DNA of 60,133 nt, from contig NMRA01000169.1 of NCBI GenBank assembly GCA_002633005.1, positions 716,627 through 776,759 on the forward strand. Direction: 5' to 3'. This DNA is from Phoronis australis. Lineage: Eukaryota; Phoronida; Phoronidae. Of this stretch, positions 1-12,624 are shown piece after piece; the stretch's first letter is position 1; each line of letters starts with the position of its first letter. Made by a program: the position numbers and the translations under genes. The notes under the pieces were generated by a model. That model ran no database searches. It was not told the DNA's origin and worked only from the letters and a program-made list of their open reading frames with translations.

Positions 1-260
1 CAAACGTATAAACTAAGAACTATGAAGGATCCCACTTACCCTATAGAATTGATGAGAACCCCACTAACCTTGTAGGGTTGTTGAGGACTATACTGACCTA
101 ATAAGATTGTACGGACCCTATAAGATTGAAGGGTACCCCACTGACCCTATAGAATTGATTAGAACCCCACTAACCCTGTAAGGTTTTTGAGGACTTCATT
201 GACCTAATAAGACTAATAAGGATTGTACTGACCCTATAAGATTGAAGAGGACCCCACAAG
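1..260. repeat. Degenerate minisatellite upstream of the TTC28-like gene
   Basis: Units resembling GACCCCACTGACCCTATAGA recur about every 26 bp. The pattern repeats as a higher-order block of about 106 bp: ACCCTATAGAATTGAT occurs near 38 and again near 144. The array probably continues to the left of the window. From 261 to 1625 I see no gene; that stretch is AT-rich sequence with short open frames lacking protein character. Confidence 0.8.
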
Positions 261-1625
261 TCCTATAACTCTTCCTAACCTTAGATATTAGACACCTGAA
301 ACCTTGCTTTTGACGAATGAAAACAGTTAAATTCCAGTTCTGAACATGTCCACACAGGAACAAGTCCTTAGACCAATTTTAGAGTGTGCAAATTGCACAT
401 TGTTTTAAAGATTAGTATTATGCAAACCAAGGAGGTAGGATTTAAAAATACTGAAGTATGATACCAGTTTCAAAATGAGCTTCAACCACCAATATCTGTG
501 CACTGAAGCAAGTTATGGCATTGTTTTTTAGTATTTCATTATTCATTCACTATTATCTCTGGAATACTATGATGCCAAAGTCATTGATGAAATTGTGAAA
601 ATATCAGTTATGGTATATTGCCTAGGAAACCCTGTTAGTACCAGTACCATCAAACATTCAGTCATACACGGAATGAAATTTCAATTTAATTAAAGGGATT
701 TATTTCTAGCATGATAAACATGTTTGCTATTTTGGCTGTCTTTGAGAAATTGCCTGATTTGTCGTTTTTAAGGGGACTGCAAATCGTCACATTTCTGAAT
801 CAAGGCCTAGATCATTATATTGATTCATGGTTTACTTTTAAAGTTTTTATTTTATCATGCTCTTACCGCAGGCTGCCAAACACTTATCAGTATTCAAAGA
901 ATTGAATGCTTTCTATTACCGAGACCCTTGTCTCCATAGTAACAAGCCATGTGTAGGGTTACCAGGTAATAGTGTCATAATTTTCTGCTTGACTGAGCTT
1001 AATGTTATGCAAAATCTTATTGGTGGTTCTGTGCATTTAACCAAAATTATAGGATTCAAGGCACTTAACGAACATTTATTTTTGATGAAAATACAAAGCC
1101 TGTTTTTGCTTTCTTTCAATCCGCCATTAATTGGATCCCATTAAAATGTATTTTCAATAAAATTAGTAAAAAATGGAAGGTATATTCAAAGCAAAACAAT
1201 GGTATCAATAAAATGGATAAAGTTCTTTTATAAGTGTTGATTAAAAGATGAAATCTCAAAAACACTCTTGTTGATTTTTGTAAATTTTTGCTTCATTTTT
1301 ATATTATGCAAATTTTGTTTTTCATCAAAGTGTTAAAGTCCTATTTTGTTAGTACCTCATGTAAAAGTTGAACATTTTAAAACTGAAAACAATTCCTGAC
1401 AGCACTTTAGAGTTCAGTACATAAACTATGATATCGGAAAGTTTCATTTCGAAGTTAGTGAGATTTAGAATTTTTGTAGGATCTCATTGATTTAACGAAC
1501 TTTAAATTTCTTTTTGAAGTTTGAGGTGCTTGTGACAGTTCCTTCATCAAGGGTGGATCAATGAAGCTTGTTACTTGACTGATGACCTGATACATTGCTA
1601 GACACCTTCTGGCTTGTACATTGCC

Positions 1626-4395
1626 ATGGCGATGCACGCCAGTTTAGTGGATGAGTTTGAGAGGAAGCCGTCGATACATAGTCAGAGTGTTCACAGCTTG
1701 ACTGAGAATAGTGAAGCTATTAATGAGACTGAGGAAATAAATGAGGTAAGTTGGTGGTTGCAAGCCATGTAATTGGGTCTAGACCTCCATTGTTTCTGTT
1801 TCTGTTTCTGTTTCTGTGGTGACGTCAGAGTGTAGGCACCGGGATAGTCTTTGGCCCTCCTCCTTCCAGTATCACACGCAATGTAAATTTAGAGGTGCAA
1901 CCAAGTTCGTGCTGGTTACACACTCTTCGATCTTTTCCCCTGCTGATACGAAATTTTGGTGCATCTCCGTATTGCCACCCTCGCTCTATGAGGTGCTTTG
2001 TTACCCATCTCTCCTGCTGTTGTACAATCTCGGCATCTGTAAGCGATTCACGCACTCTGGAGTTTACATCTGCTGGTGTGAGGAGCATGTCAGGAATCGG
2101 TTCTGCGATGCCTGCAAGCTCATACGCCTTGACGTTGAATGAGATGCCACAGTGTCCTGGTATATAAACACTGGTGAAGAGACCATTAATAGAGATGAAC
2201 AGAGGGATCCAGGAATCTTTCACATGTCTAGGTTTTAGCCTGATAATGAGGCTGAGGGAGTAGAAATAGCTCTAAAAGACGAGTATTTTCCAACCCGTGC
2301 TTTTGACCATTCGAAGAGGCGTTGACCCTCACGAGTCCAAACAACAACAGCCCAAGCCATAGTGTCATCCCTTAGTGAGCCGTCTGTTGCGACAATGATC
2401 GTGGGAGATTGTTCTTCAACCCATTCCGATACAGTTGCTTGGTTAATACAGTCAGCTCTTTCCCGCCAATGACGGCCTCCAATCTCCATGGTGTTGATGA
2501 CAAAGTTTGTGGCTTTGGACCACTCTATGCTCTTGATGTTCTCCACTGGACATAACTCTTTGACAAGCTCCCTAGCTCCGATAACCCATGTTATGATAGC
2601 TTTTCACCAATACGGCAGACTTGTGAAATGTTATTTTGTCAAATTTCCAGCAAACAAATAATAATCAAGAGATTTTAGTCCATGGAAATGCATGGAACGA
2701 CATTTACGGTAGTGAAATTGACATTTTTTTGCAAAAAGGTAATCAAGACCTTTAAAAACAGAAGAAAATGACAATTTTTGCAGTTATTTTTGTGAATAGT
2801 TATCGTACTTATGTGGCGTTGATATGAATTTTAGTAAAAATTCTCCATATTGGCACAGTCTTTGGGATGCGGAAACTCACACAAAATTGAATTTTCTTTA
2901 TTCTTGAACTTGGGACAAGGGCAAATTTTGCTTTCTTTCCTGTCATTCTTGAATTTGGGACAGCCAATATTTCTTCCAACCTTGAGCAAATTACTAAAAT
3001 TTTCACTGTCCCATATTGGAGAATTTTTACTGTGATTTTCTCTGAGAACACAATTTCTTTCTCTTTGCCTGTACATTTAAAGCCACTTCCAGTTAAAGTC
3101 GCCTCTATAGTTTTGCTGTGAAGTATATTTTTCCTCCTGTGATGACCAATAAAGAAACTCATTTTAGGTCAAGGTCTTGCGTTACCAAGGTGACCAGGCA
3201 TTTGACCTACAGGACTATACTAGTGCCATTCAATTCTACACGGAGGCGCTTCAGATTGACGAAAGAAATGTAGAGATCATCGGATGTCGAGCGGCGGCGT
3301 ACGTGGAGCAGAGCAAGTATGTAGAAGCACACAAGGACGCCAGCCTAATGTTAAGCATCGATGACAATTACCCGCAGGTAAGCCACCTGGGCCTGTTTGC
3401 CTGTCTTATATTTGTGTGACCATCACACATTTGTCTTTGTGAATAAAGTGCAAAACAAACACGTTTCAAAGAATCCAGTCAACGTGTTGTCAATCACCGG
3501 TGTGATGTAACACGACTCTTTTCATCACTAAGACAAGTTTTGATTTAAACCGTTATTATAAAATTGGTCTCAAATTGTTCTTCATTCAAAAGTGATGTGA
3601 TTTCTGGGCTCTGAGAGAGCGGAAGATACGTTATTGCAAAATGTTAGATGTTGGCATGTATTGGAGTAAAACTGCTAAAGAGTCAATAAGACTGGCTCAT
3701 GTCATAGTACGTCATTCATAGTATTGTGAAGTAGCACACTAATACACAAAATATGCCTAAAATTTCTTCACAATCTCACCAAGCAGAGCAGAAATCATAC
3801 TTTGAAAAGTGAAGCATTTGAAAAGTTATACTACTGAGCACTAGTAAGACCAGGGACCTGTTTCCGCAAATTGACTTAGGTCAGAAATCTGGTCTTATGC
3901 TATTAGAAAACTAGTTTTGAAAAATAATTAAAATTCACTTTCAGCAAAAGCACAGAGTACCTGAGAATATTTTCATAATTGCCAGTCTCTGCGATAATTT
4001 TGTGAGTTATTTCAAGACTGTGATGTGTTCATGAGTACTTGGCTAAACTTTTTCCTGGAATTGTGAAATGGGAGCGTAAGACCAAATTTCTGTCTAAAGT
4101 GACTTCACAAAACAGGCCCCAGAAGTTCTATTCTCTTTCTGACTTCATGGTATTCTTGTGATGATGCCTCTAGATTGCTGTGTGTGAGTTGATGCAACAT
4201 TTCACATTGTGTTTTAGGGCCATTACTTGATGGGGGTTACACTTAACAGCCTTGGCCAACAGCAGGAGGCAATACAGTCATTTCTGTCTGCGCTGTCCCT
4301 TGATCGAGCGCAGGAAGTCATGTTTGCCAACAGCGTTGTGGGAGTTGTGGGCAGTATGGGTAAACTGAAGAAGTCAACAATTAAAAAACTGTACA
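1626..4395 (+). CDS. TTC28-like N-terminal exons 1-3 (first TPR repeats)
   Basis: Exon 1 (1626-1745) encodes a polar 40-residue leader rich in Ser, Glu and Asn, without a signal peptide. Exon 2 (3168-3377) encodes a clear TPR: GDQAFDLQDYTSAIQFYTEA, then a second helix pair ending at DDNYPQ. Exon 3 (4218-4395) continues it with GHYLMGVTLNSLGQQQEAIQ. All donors are good matches (gtaagt, gtaagc, gtaagt). Exon 3 ends in phase 1, and exon 4 supplies AC to make an Asn codon. Confidence 0.85.
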
Positions 4396-7300
4396 GTAAG
4401 TTTTCAACAGACACTATATATTGTTTGTACACTATAGTTATTATAAGCAGTTGTTACACTATAGTTATTATAAGCAGTTGTTCATGCGTTCACTGCTGAG
4501 GTATAATTGTTGACTATAATTTTAACTAATAGGGAAGTCTCACCAATCTAGGACACGTTGGATTTGAATAAATATGAAAAGGGACGTGAAATACAACCCA
4601 ATGTTCTAATAAACACTATACATGACCAGGTATGAGCATAGTGCACATTTAAGCATCATACATACATAAAGACAGCAGACAAGTGATGCATATGCAGTAA
4701 CAACATGGTTAATAACATTTTGTGTGACAATCATCAGCTGCTGTTCAACTTAAAATAGTCACTGACATTGAGTGTGTCATGTGAAGAAAAAAAATTAAGC
4801 TAAAACGCCTTAACATTTAGACAATGTTTTAGCTAAAATGTATTGAATTGATTATAGTGTGTGTGTGTGTGAATCCAGCATAAATTATTGAACATCTACT
4901 TTTCTGCTCTAACAATTGTACTCAGTGATCGAGGTACACATCAGCGCAGTGTTCTATCCCAACCCTTGTACGTATCAAGTTCATACCATTTGACTTGAGA
5001 GCAATATGGTGCATTTAATAAAACGGGTGAAAAGTGACACGTCACGGTACTGGGGTGATTCAGCCATCTTGGATCTAATGCTTCTTACTTCTATTAAGGG
5101 AAATTACATTGCATCAAAAGTTGTAACTAGAAATCAACAGTTAGACTTGGGAAACATGTGGTTAATATGTTAACCTGAATGGCTTGCAGATGGTGCTGTA
5201 GGAGCTTCAGACTTTAAAAAGTTGATTTTGTTGAATTTTGCTAGTTTGAGCAATAGGTTAATGTACGCGAATAAAACATAACAATATTGTTTGTCTCCAG
5301 TTTGGAGAAGTTGCTAGGGGTGCGACAAAATCGCTGTCTCTCCCTAAAGGACTTTCTGCCTTTAAATCAGCTTTATATCTGACTTTAAGTTCAGTTACGG
5401 CAAAAAATCACTAGTCAATGTTCTTAAGATCCTATTTTAGTGCCTTTGATTTGTAATTGTTTCCACAGTTATTTGTGTTATTTTTCAAAAATGTCAAACC
5501 TTTGTGTAACAGATTATTATAGGATAACTCACATCAACCTGTTGTCCTTACTTTTACAATATTGTAAGGAAATGTATTTTCAGGTAATTTTATTTTGATT
5601 TTTACATTTTCAACCCCACGGACCAAATACTATGAAATGGACCAGTGACAGTGTTACATGTCATTTTACAAAATGTATTTTAAACAACATTAAAAAAGTT
5701 GAGAAGAAAAGCTGAATTTTACTTGTTTTGTATTTGCATAATATTTATGTATGCTTTTTTGCTCCAAAAGCTTAGATTATTTTCTCAAAAGTGTATCTTG
5801 AATTGGGATTTTCTTTGTCTGTATTTCCTAGACATGGACCCATACAAGAAACTAACCGAGGCTGGCGTATACCTGTATCAGGTAAAACGTTATGAGCTTG
5901 CCGTGAAGGTCCTGAAGGGGGCGTTGGAACTGGAGACCAACCAGAAAGGAATCACCATGAAACTGCAACTCACAATGGCCAACTCGCACACGGCTCTGCG
6001 CCAGTACGATTCTGCCATTACGCTGTTCCAAGACTGTCTGGCCAATGCAGTCGCAGCTCATGACTATCAATACCAGACTAAGGCTCTCGTCAGCATCGCC
6101 AGCTTATTTTTGGATAGTGGTAACACATATCAAGCTATTGTTTATTATGAGAAACTGATGCAGCTGAAGGTAGAACTCGAAGGTGGGAAGGACAGAAAGG
6201 AGGCGTTACCTGATTATTGGACCCTGGAGCTCCAGTGTGGCTTGCATTTAAATCTCAGCATTGCGTACAAGACAATTGGTAACATGAGAGAGGCTGAGAA
6301 ACATGCTCGTTGTTATCTGGACATGGTTGTCGATGGCGACAGTGCCGTTGAGAAGGCGGAGTCATGCTGCAATGTGGGATTGTTGAATGAGATTATTGGC
6401 AAGTATGAAACGGCTCTAGAGTTTCTGCTTAAGTATCGTGAGATTAGTAAAGCGAACGGCTTAAAGACCCATTTGGCGCAGTCCTATGGATGTTTAGGGA
6501 GTGTGTATGGACACTTGCACAACTGGAAACTAGCCATGACTTATCATGAACAGCATATAAACATGATGCAGAAATTGTCGAACTCGAAACTTCTCGCTGT
6601 TGCGTATGAACAACAGGGAGACACGTTTATGCTCAAGAAAGATTTTGAGTCAGCCATTAAAAGCTTCCAGCTGGCAGTGCCTCTTCTACGTAAGGAGGGT
6701 GCTAAGAGGGCTAATGCTCTGTGCAAACTGGGAACGGCATACATGAATGCCAGTCGTCAGCAGTATGCGCTGTATCACTTTGAACAGGCGGCCATGATTG
6801 CTGAAGACCTGGACTTGAAGGCTGTCCTGGAAATGTGTGAATTCAACCTGGCCACCATTTTGCAGACTTCAACACAGTTACTGGAACTAGAGAAGTCATT
6901 GAAGTACTTCCAGCGACTCATTCCTATATTGGAACAGCGTGCAGTCGATCTACTGGAGGAAAACGCATTTTTTCCAAGGGACTTGGAGAGACGATTGCAG
7001 GGATGCTATGTTGGGATACAGTCAGTGTTGTCGAAGCTGGGAAATAAAGAAGAGTGTCTTCAGTATGCGGAGTGTTCGCATAAACACTGCTTAGCACGGT
7101 TCAGAACTCTTCAAGAATTTAATGCAAACTGGACCAAGTCATCGCGCGGCGTGCTTACGTGGTGGCAACTGGACCGAATTAATTATGCAGTGAATTCTCA
7201 AGCAGCCACGGTATTGTATTACTCCGTTTTGCCACACGAGGTCCTCATCTGGGCCCTAAAGCCGGGTGCAGCAATGAGATTCTATGTGGGAAAGGCACCA

Positions 7301-10300
7301 TCAGGTTGCACAATGAATGAGCACTTGGTAAACTTATGTGAGCAGCTGGCCACGTCAACAGTCAATAAGTTCAGTTATCAGTCTGAGAATCGTGCACTTC
7401 CTCGCAGAAATGTTCACCTAGAAATACTTCAGGCGCACAATGCCGCAAAATCGTTTGTCAAAAAAATTGAGGACTCTATGAAGACAGAAAGTGGGGAAGT
7501 GCCGCAGAAACAGACCTCGGATGTTTCTATTGAGAAGTCTTCTTCTTCGCAAATTGTAGACAAAAATAAGTCGGTTCAAAAAGTGCTGTACAACTTACTT
7601 GTGTCTCCCATGGAAGATGTGCTTTCTGACCTTGCCCAGGGGAGCCCCCTGGTGATCATTCCTGACAAGGAGTTGTTCGGTCTACCGTTTGGCCTGCTGC
7701 GGGACTGGAAAGGGCAGCTTATAAAGGACCGCTTTCGGGTGACAATCGTGCCAAGTTTGTATGTTCTAGAAAAGCTAGCCAAACATGAGTTGGACCAGTT
7801 ACGTGTCATCGATGATTTAGAATATGAAAGAGCACAGACGAGGTTGGGTGGGCTGACACGAATGCTGGGTCATCATAGCCGAATGAAAGCACCCCACGAT
7901 TTGTCCAGTTATCAGATGACACTTTCTGAAAAGTCAAACTCGTCAGTTGGAGAGGTGATCAATCCAAGACAAATATCTAATCCCCGCTTTTACAAGTCTG
8001 GTCGAATGTCCAACATGGCACGGGTGAAACCTCCATTCATGCCTGAAGGAACATTCGTGTCATTAACGTCCAAGATGAATAATAAGTCGAGACAGACAAC
8101 GCAGGCTTCAATTGCACTTCCTCCGACACCATCCGATGTAAAACGGTTTGCCCAAAGTTGGCCTGTTCCGCCACCTACTGGCCAGTCGGGGCCGTGCATG
8201 GAACGTCTGCTCGGTGCTGAGAATATGTCGACGATCGTGACAAAAACTGCCACAGATACAGACATAGTCTCCAGTACTAGTGGTGTGACAGAGTATAAAC
8301 AGATACCAGATCCTGACAGAGTGATTGTATTTGGCAATCCAAAGTTATGTGAAAGGTAATGCAGCCCTGTGCTAGTCACAGGTCATGAATCACCCTATCA
8401 ACACACTGAATGATCAGACGACTTTGTTTATGAAAGTTGATTCAGTCATATTCCCTTATGCATGGAAAATGACTCGGTGAACTTTCTCGAAACAATGGTA
8501 ACTGTGATGCCATGAGATTCCAAACATCTCTGTACCATCAAGACTGTGCTTCCTGTGCTGTTCAGTGTGTAGTTACTTTTTATTCACCAGATGGCAACAT
8601 GTGTCTTGTTTTCACAAAGAGTTATTCAGTCATACTGCTCATAGAAAACAAAAAAAGAAGTAAAAGTGAACTGGAATGATTAAAAAAACTTAATTTGATA
8701 TTATCTGCATTCCCAGTCACTTACATTTGCCCTTGGCCACTGTAATATTTTAGTCTTTTGCGAGTAGAAGAACCGTTAAGGGGTCTTTTGAATGTTGAAA
8801 AATTGGAATTGGCAATTTTTTGAAAATAGATTTTTCTCAATTTTGTAATTTTCAAACATTTCTGTTTTTAGTAAATTGAAACGTGGCCAGCATTTGACAG
8901 TTTTCTGGTGGTATTTGTGATACTTACGTATCGTTATTAAATTCAAAATTTTGGTGCTGTGAATTTGCTAAAGATTACGCCCTCAGTACCTTAAGTTAAA
9001 GACCAATTAACTTTTATATCAGCATTAAAATTATTTTAAAAGCTAAAACACTTGTGGTTTCTAGAAGTAATGGAGAGTCTATAAATTTCTGTCGACATTT
9101 GTCTTAAGCATTAGTGTCCTTATCAACTGCAGCATGATGATGTTTGGAAAAGAATGGAAGCCGCCATCGGATTTGGTCTTTGCTCAGAAGGAAGCGTTCA
9201 AAGTTGCTGAGATAGCGGACGCAAGAGTCGTGGTTGGAAATGAGGCTACCAAGGAAGTGTTTCTGAAGGAGATACAGACAGCCTCTATCATACATGTTGG
9301 TAAGGGGTCTTTAAGCATCTTTTTTCTTCCTCCAGGGATCCAAAGCTTAAAAGTTTGTTTTGTTAAAAGCAGCTGCTGTAAACCTATTTTCCATCACAAA
9401 AACAACTTTTGGTTTAGACCACTTCCGATTCTGAAGTAGGGCTGTCCCGGATTACACGGTAGATAAGAAAGTGCATGACCTTCTTTTGGAAATCAGGCAC
9501 ATTGTCCTGATGTTGGGAAGGTGATTCAGAAGAATTTCAGATCACGCATCTACGGGTATTTGTCCGGTTTATAAAATTTGTTCGCATCGGAGTTGCAGTC
9601 CACAGCACAGCAGCAATACTTCGTCGGAATTGGAAGGACGAATAGAGTAATACTACTGAAAAAAAATTATAAAGAATCTGACAATTACAACAAATAACAT
9701 GAGAAACTTCAGAGGCAAAAAAACGAGGCGGCAAATGTGCCTGACGGATGCATTGTGGGTAAATACAGCGATATTCGAGTGTCGCTGTGTTATTCGGGAT
9801 GGCAATATTAGTCTCATATTTTTCCCTTGTCAAAACGGATGTGATTCTTGGCTTACGGACTGTCAGTGTATCATTGCTTGAAACCAGTGTACAAATTGAT
9901 TTGTCGCATTTTGTTTGCCGAACATTGTCTTGAGGAATAATGAAGTGTCAGTTATTGGCAAGTCCAAAAATCAGTTCTCATCTTAACAAAGAACGATTTG
10001 AAATCAATTTTATAGGAGAAAGTGGTGTAAATCAAGAATTAGTTTCTTTGGTTTCATAACCACTTCAAATTGCTGGACCAGAGTTTGCCAAATATGGGGG
10101 TTAAGAACAGGAAACCCCTAGTCACATGTCCTTGCATTTTCTCAGTATAATCGCAAAAAAATTAAATCGGAATTACAGAAAAATCTGAAACATTGCCAGT
10201 TACCTCAACGTTTTTGAGGATAATTTAAATACTTTGTGGAAACAAGATAAACATGTTTCTATGTGACCAGTCAGTCCCGCCGCTAATGTTTTACATCAAC

Positions 10301-12592
10301 CCATCAAAGGAGACGAGAGGCCATCAATGTACAAGGAATATAGGCAAATATTCAGTCCAGTAGACAAGTACTCAATATCTTTGTGAAAACTCATAAAATC
10401 TTGTCTAGTTTCAACTGCAAGCAATCCAAAGCCCGTCAAAAGAGGTAAAAACAAGGACTGCATTTCACAAGAGTATGCTTGTGTCCTCACTAGCAAGCCC
10501 TAGAAAAGTGATGGCCACAGACATAATCGGTCATTGAGGTCGCAGTATTGAATTATGGGATAGAATTGGTTTTGTCTGTTAAGTGGAGATTTCTCCTGAC
10601 AAGTGCTTTGTAAGTGTCTTGCTTCTATAGAATGCAGCCGAGAGTCTGTTTCATGAAAAGTGACTTAAACTTAAGACAGAGATTTGGTCTGATGCTCCCC
10701 ATAACTATTTCTGAAAAATAATTAAATCTTACTTGAGCTAAACAGCAAAGTCTCTGAGGATATTCACGTAACTGTTAGGTAGATTTCTATAAGTATTTTA
10801 GGTAGATTTCTATAAGTATTTTTCCAGAGCATAATGGGCTCATAATTCTTTGGCTGATGCTTTATCTAGCAATTATGAAGTGGGATTCTCTGATCAAATG
10901 TTTGTCCTACGTCTTAAGTCACATTCAACGGACCTTAGAAATGAATTCTCAAAATGTGATTTGATGAAGTTTTATCAATGGTTTTTATTCTCAGCATGCT
11001 ATGCTAACCTAGAAGAAGGCTACATTGCTCTCTCTCCGAATAAAGTGCGCCAAGAGGATGGACCTCCTGTAGAGTCATCGTATATTGTGACGATCGATGA
11101 CATATTGCCTTTGAAGCTGTCAGCCAAGCTTGTGGTGTTGAGCTGTGGCTGGAGTACCTACAATGCACGGCAGCTTGATCAAGGTTCCCTCCTACCAAGT
11201 GCTTTTCTCATCGCAGGTTTGTTTATGTTGAGTTAAAAATTTGAATCAAATCAGTTTATTTCTGCAATAAAGGCCGTAGTTCAATTGTACAAAACTCAAT
11301 GTTATAATTCCTTACCTGTGTGACAAATTCTCACATTGTTAAAAGGTAAAGAGTGTATACTTTATGAAAACAAGTTGGGCATTATCTTTTGCTGATCTCA
11401 GCTTAATAAACTGAACAGACAGACAAGTATTTCTGTGGCTCAACACTTAATCTGAAAGTTCCAAGTACTGGGAAATTTGTGTTAATTTGTCATGTTCTGC
11501 ATTTTGATATTTGATTTATCTTACTCAGTAACATATATGTATTCCTTTAGCAGCCCTTCTCTTAGGAAATTGACTATTCGAAATTTTGAGAATGATGAAC
11601 TTAAGCCTGTTCGAAGTCTTCATTGTGTCATTTCTAACAAGATTAACGTTTTTGTCAAAGTTGCCTGCTTTCCATGACCATTCCTGTGTATCTCAGGGGC
11701 CGTGAGTGTGCTGACCGTCTTGTGGACGACGCCCAACTCAGTTGTGGACAAGTTCTTCACTCATTTCTATCTGGCTTTGAGGAACAATGTTCATGTGACG
11801 CACGCAGTCAACGAGGCGCAAACGATTTTGCAGGAAGACGAGAGGTGAGATTGAAGGGGCAGTGCACTACAGCCCCTAACTTTTGTCTAACTGTTGATTT
11901 CTGCATGTCTGGTGGATGGATGGGAGATATTCGAATGACTGAGTAATAACTCCAGATGGCTGATGTATGACTGTCTGCTCCTTGCCGTCTGCCAGACTCC
12001 TGGATGGTGTCTTTTTTGACAAAATATTCTTGAACTGTTTTGTATCTGTTAAAGAGACAACAAACCCACACCTTAATCATTCGAAAACCAACTTTTCATT
12101 TTAAACCACGTCCTGTAGTTGTCAAATCTGTCCCTCTTGTTTCTTGATTAGAGATGGGTTTCTAGGCTTGAGAAGAACTTGTCGGCCATTATTGATTCAG
12201 ATCAGATCCATTACGTTGCTTGTCATGGCGAGTTCATTTCAATCCACATGACCGTATGCCTGTCAAAGGAACTCCACCTAAGTGATTCATTGAAACTAAT
12301 TTGAATTCAAACAAATGACAAGAACTTTACTTTGGAGGAGTGAATATATCTGTGCAGAAAGCTCATCATTTTAACACCAGAATGTGGCTCACAACTGGTT
12401 TAAATGCTTATGCAGTGTTGAGTTTGTAATTGTTAACACGTCATAAAGTAAGCATTGTTGAAGGGTTTGGGTTTTATGCAGCAAGGTTGAAGCCAGTATG
12501 TTGACTGTTGTGCATATGAGTGTCTGACAATGACTTGGATAATGTTATTGCAAAGGTGCTGCCAGTCACTGAATCTGAGAAGGTATAGTGTG

Positions 12593-12624
<32 letters not shown>

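Noticed and set aside
5699-5831. Apparent start of an 886-residue protein
   Set aside because: The frame upstream of 5832 is intronic read-through. The acceptor at 5830-5831 and the phase match with exon 3 fix the exon start at 5832.
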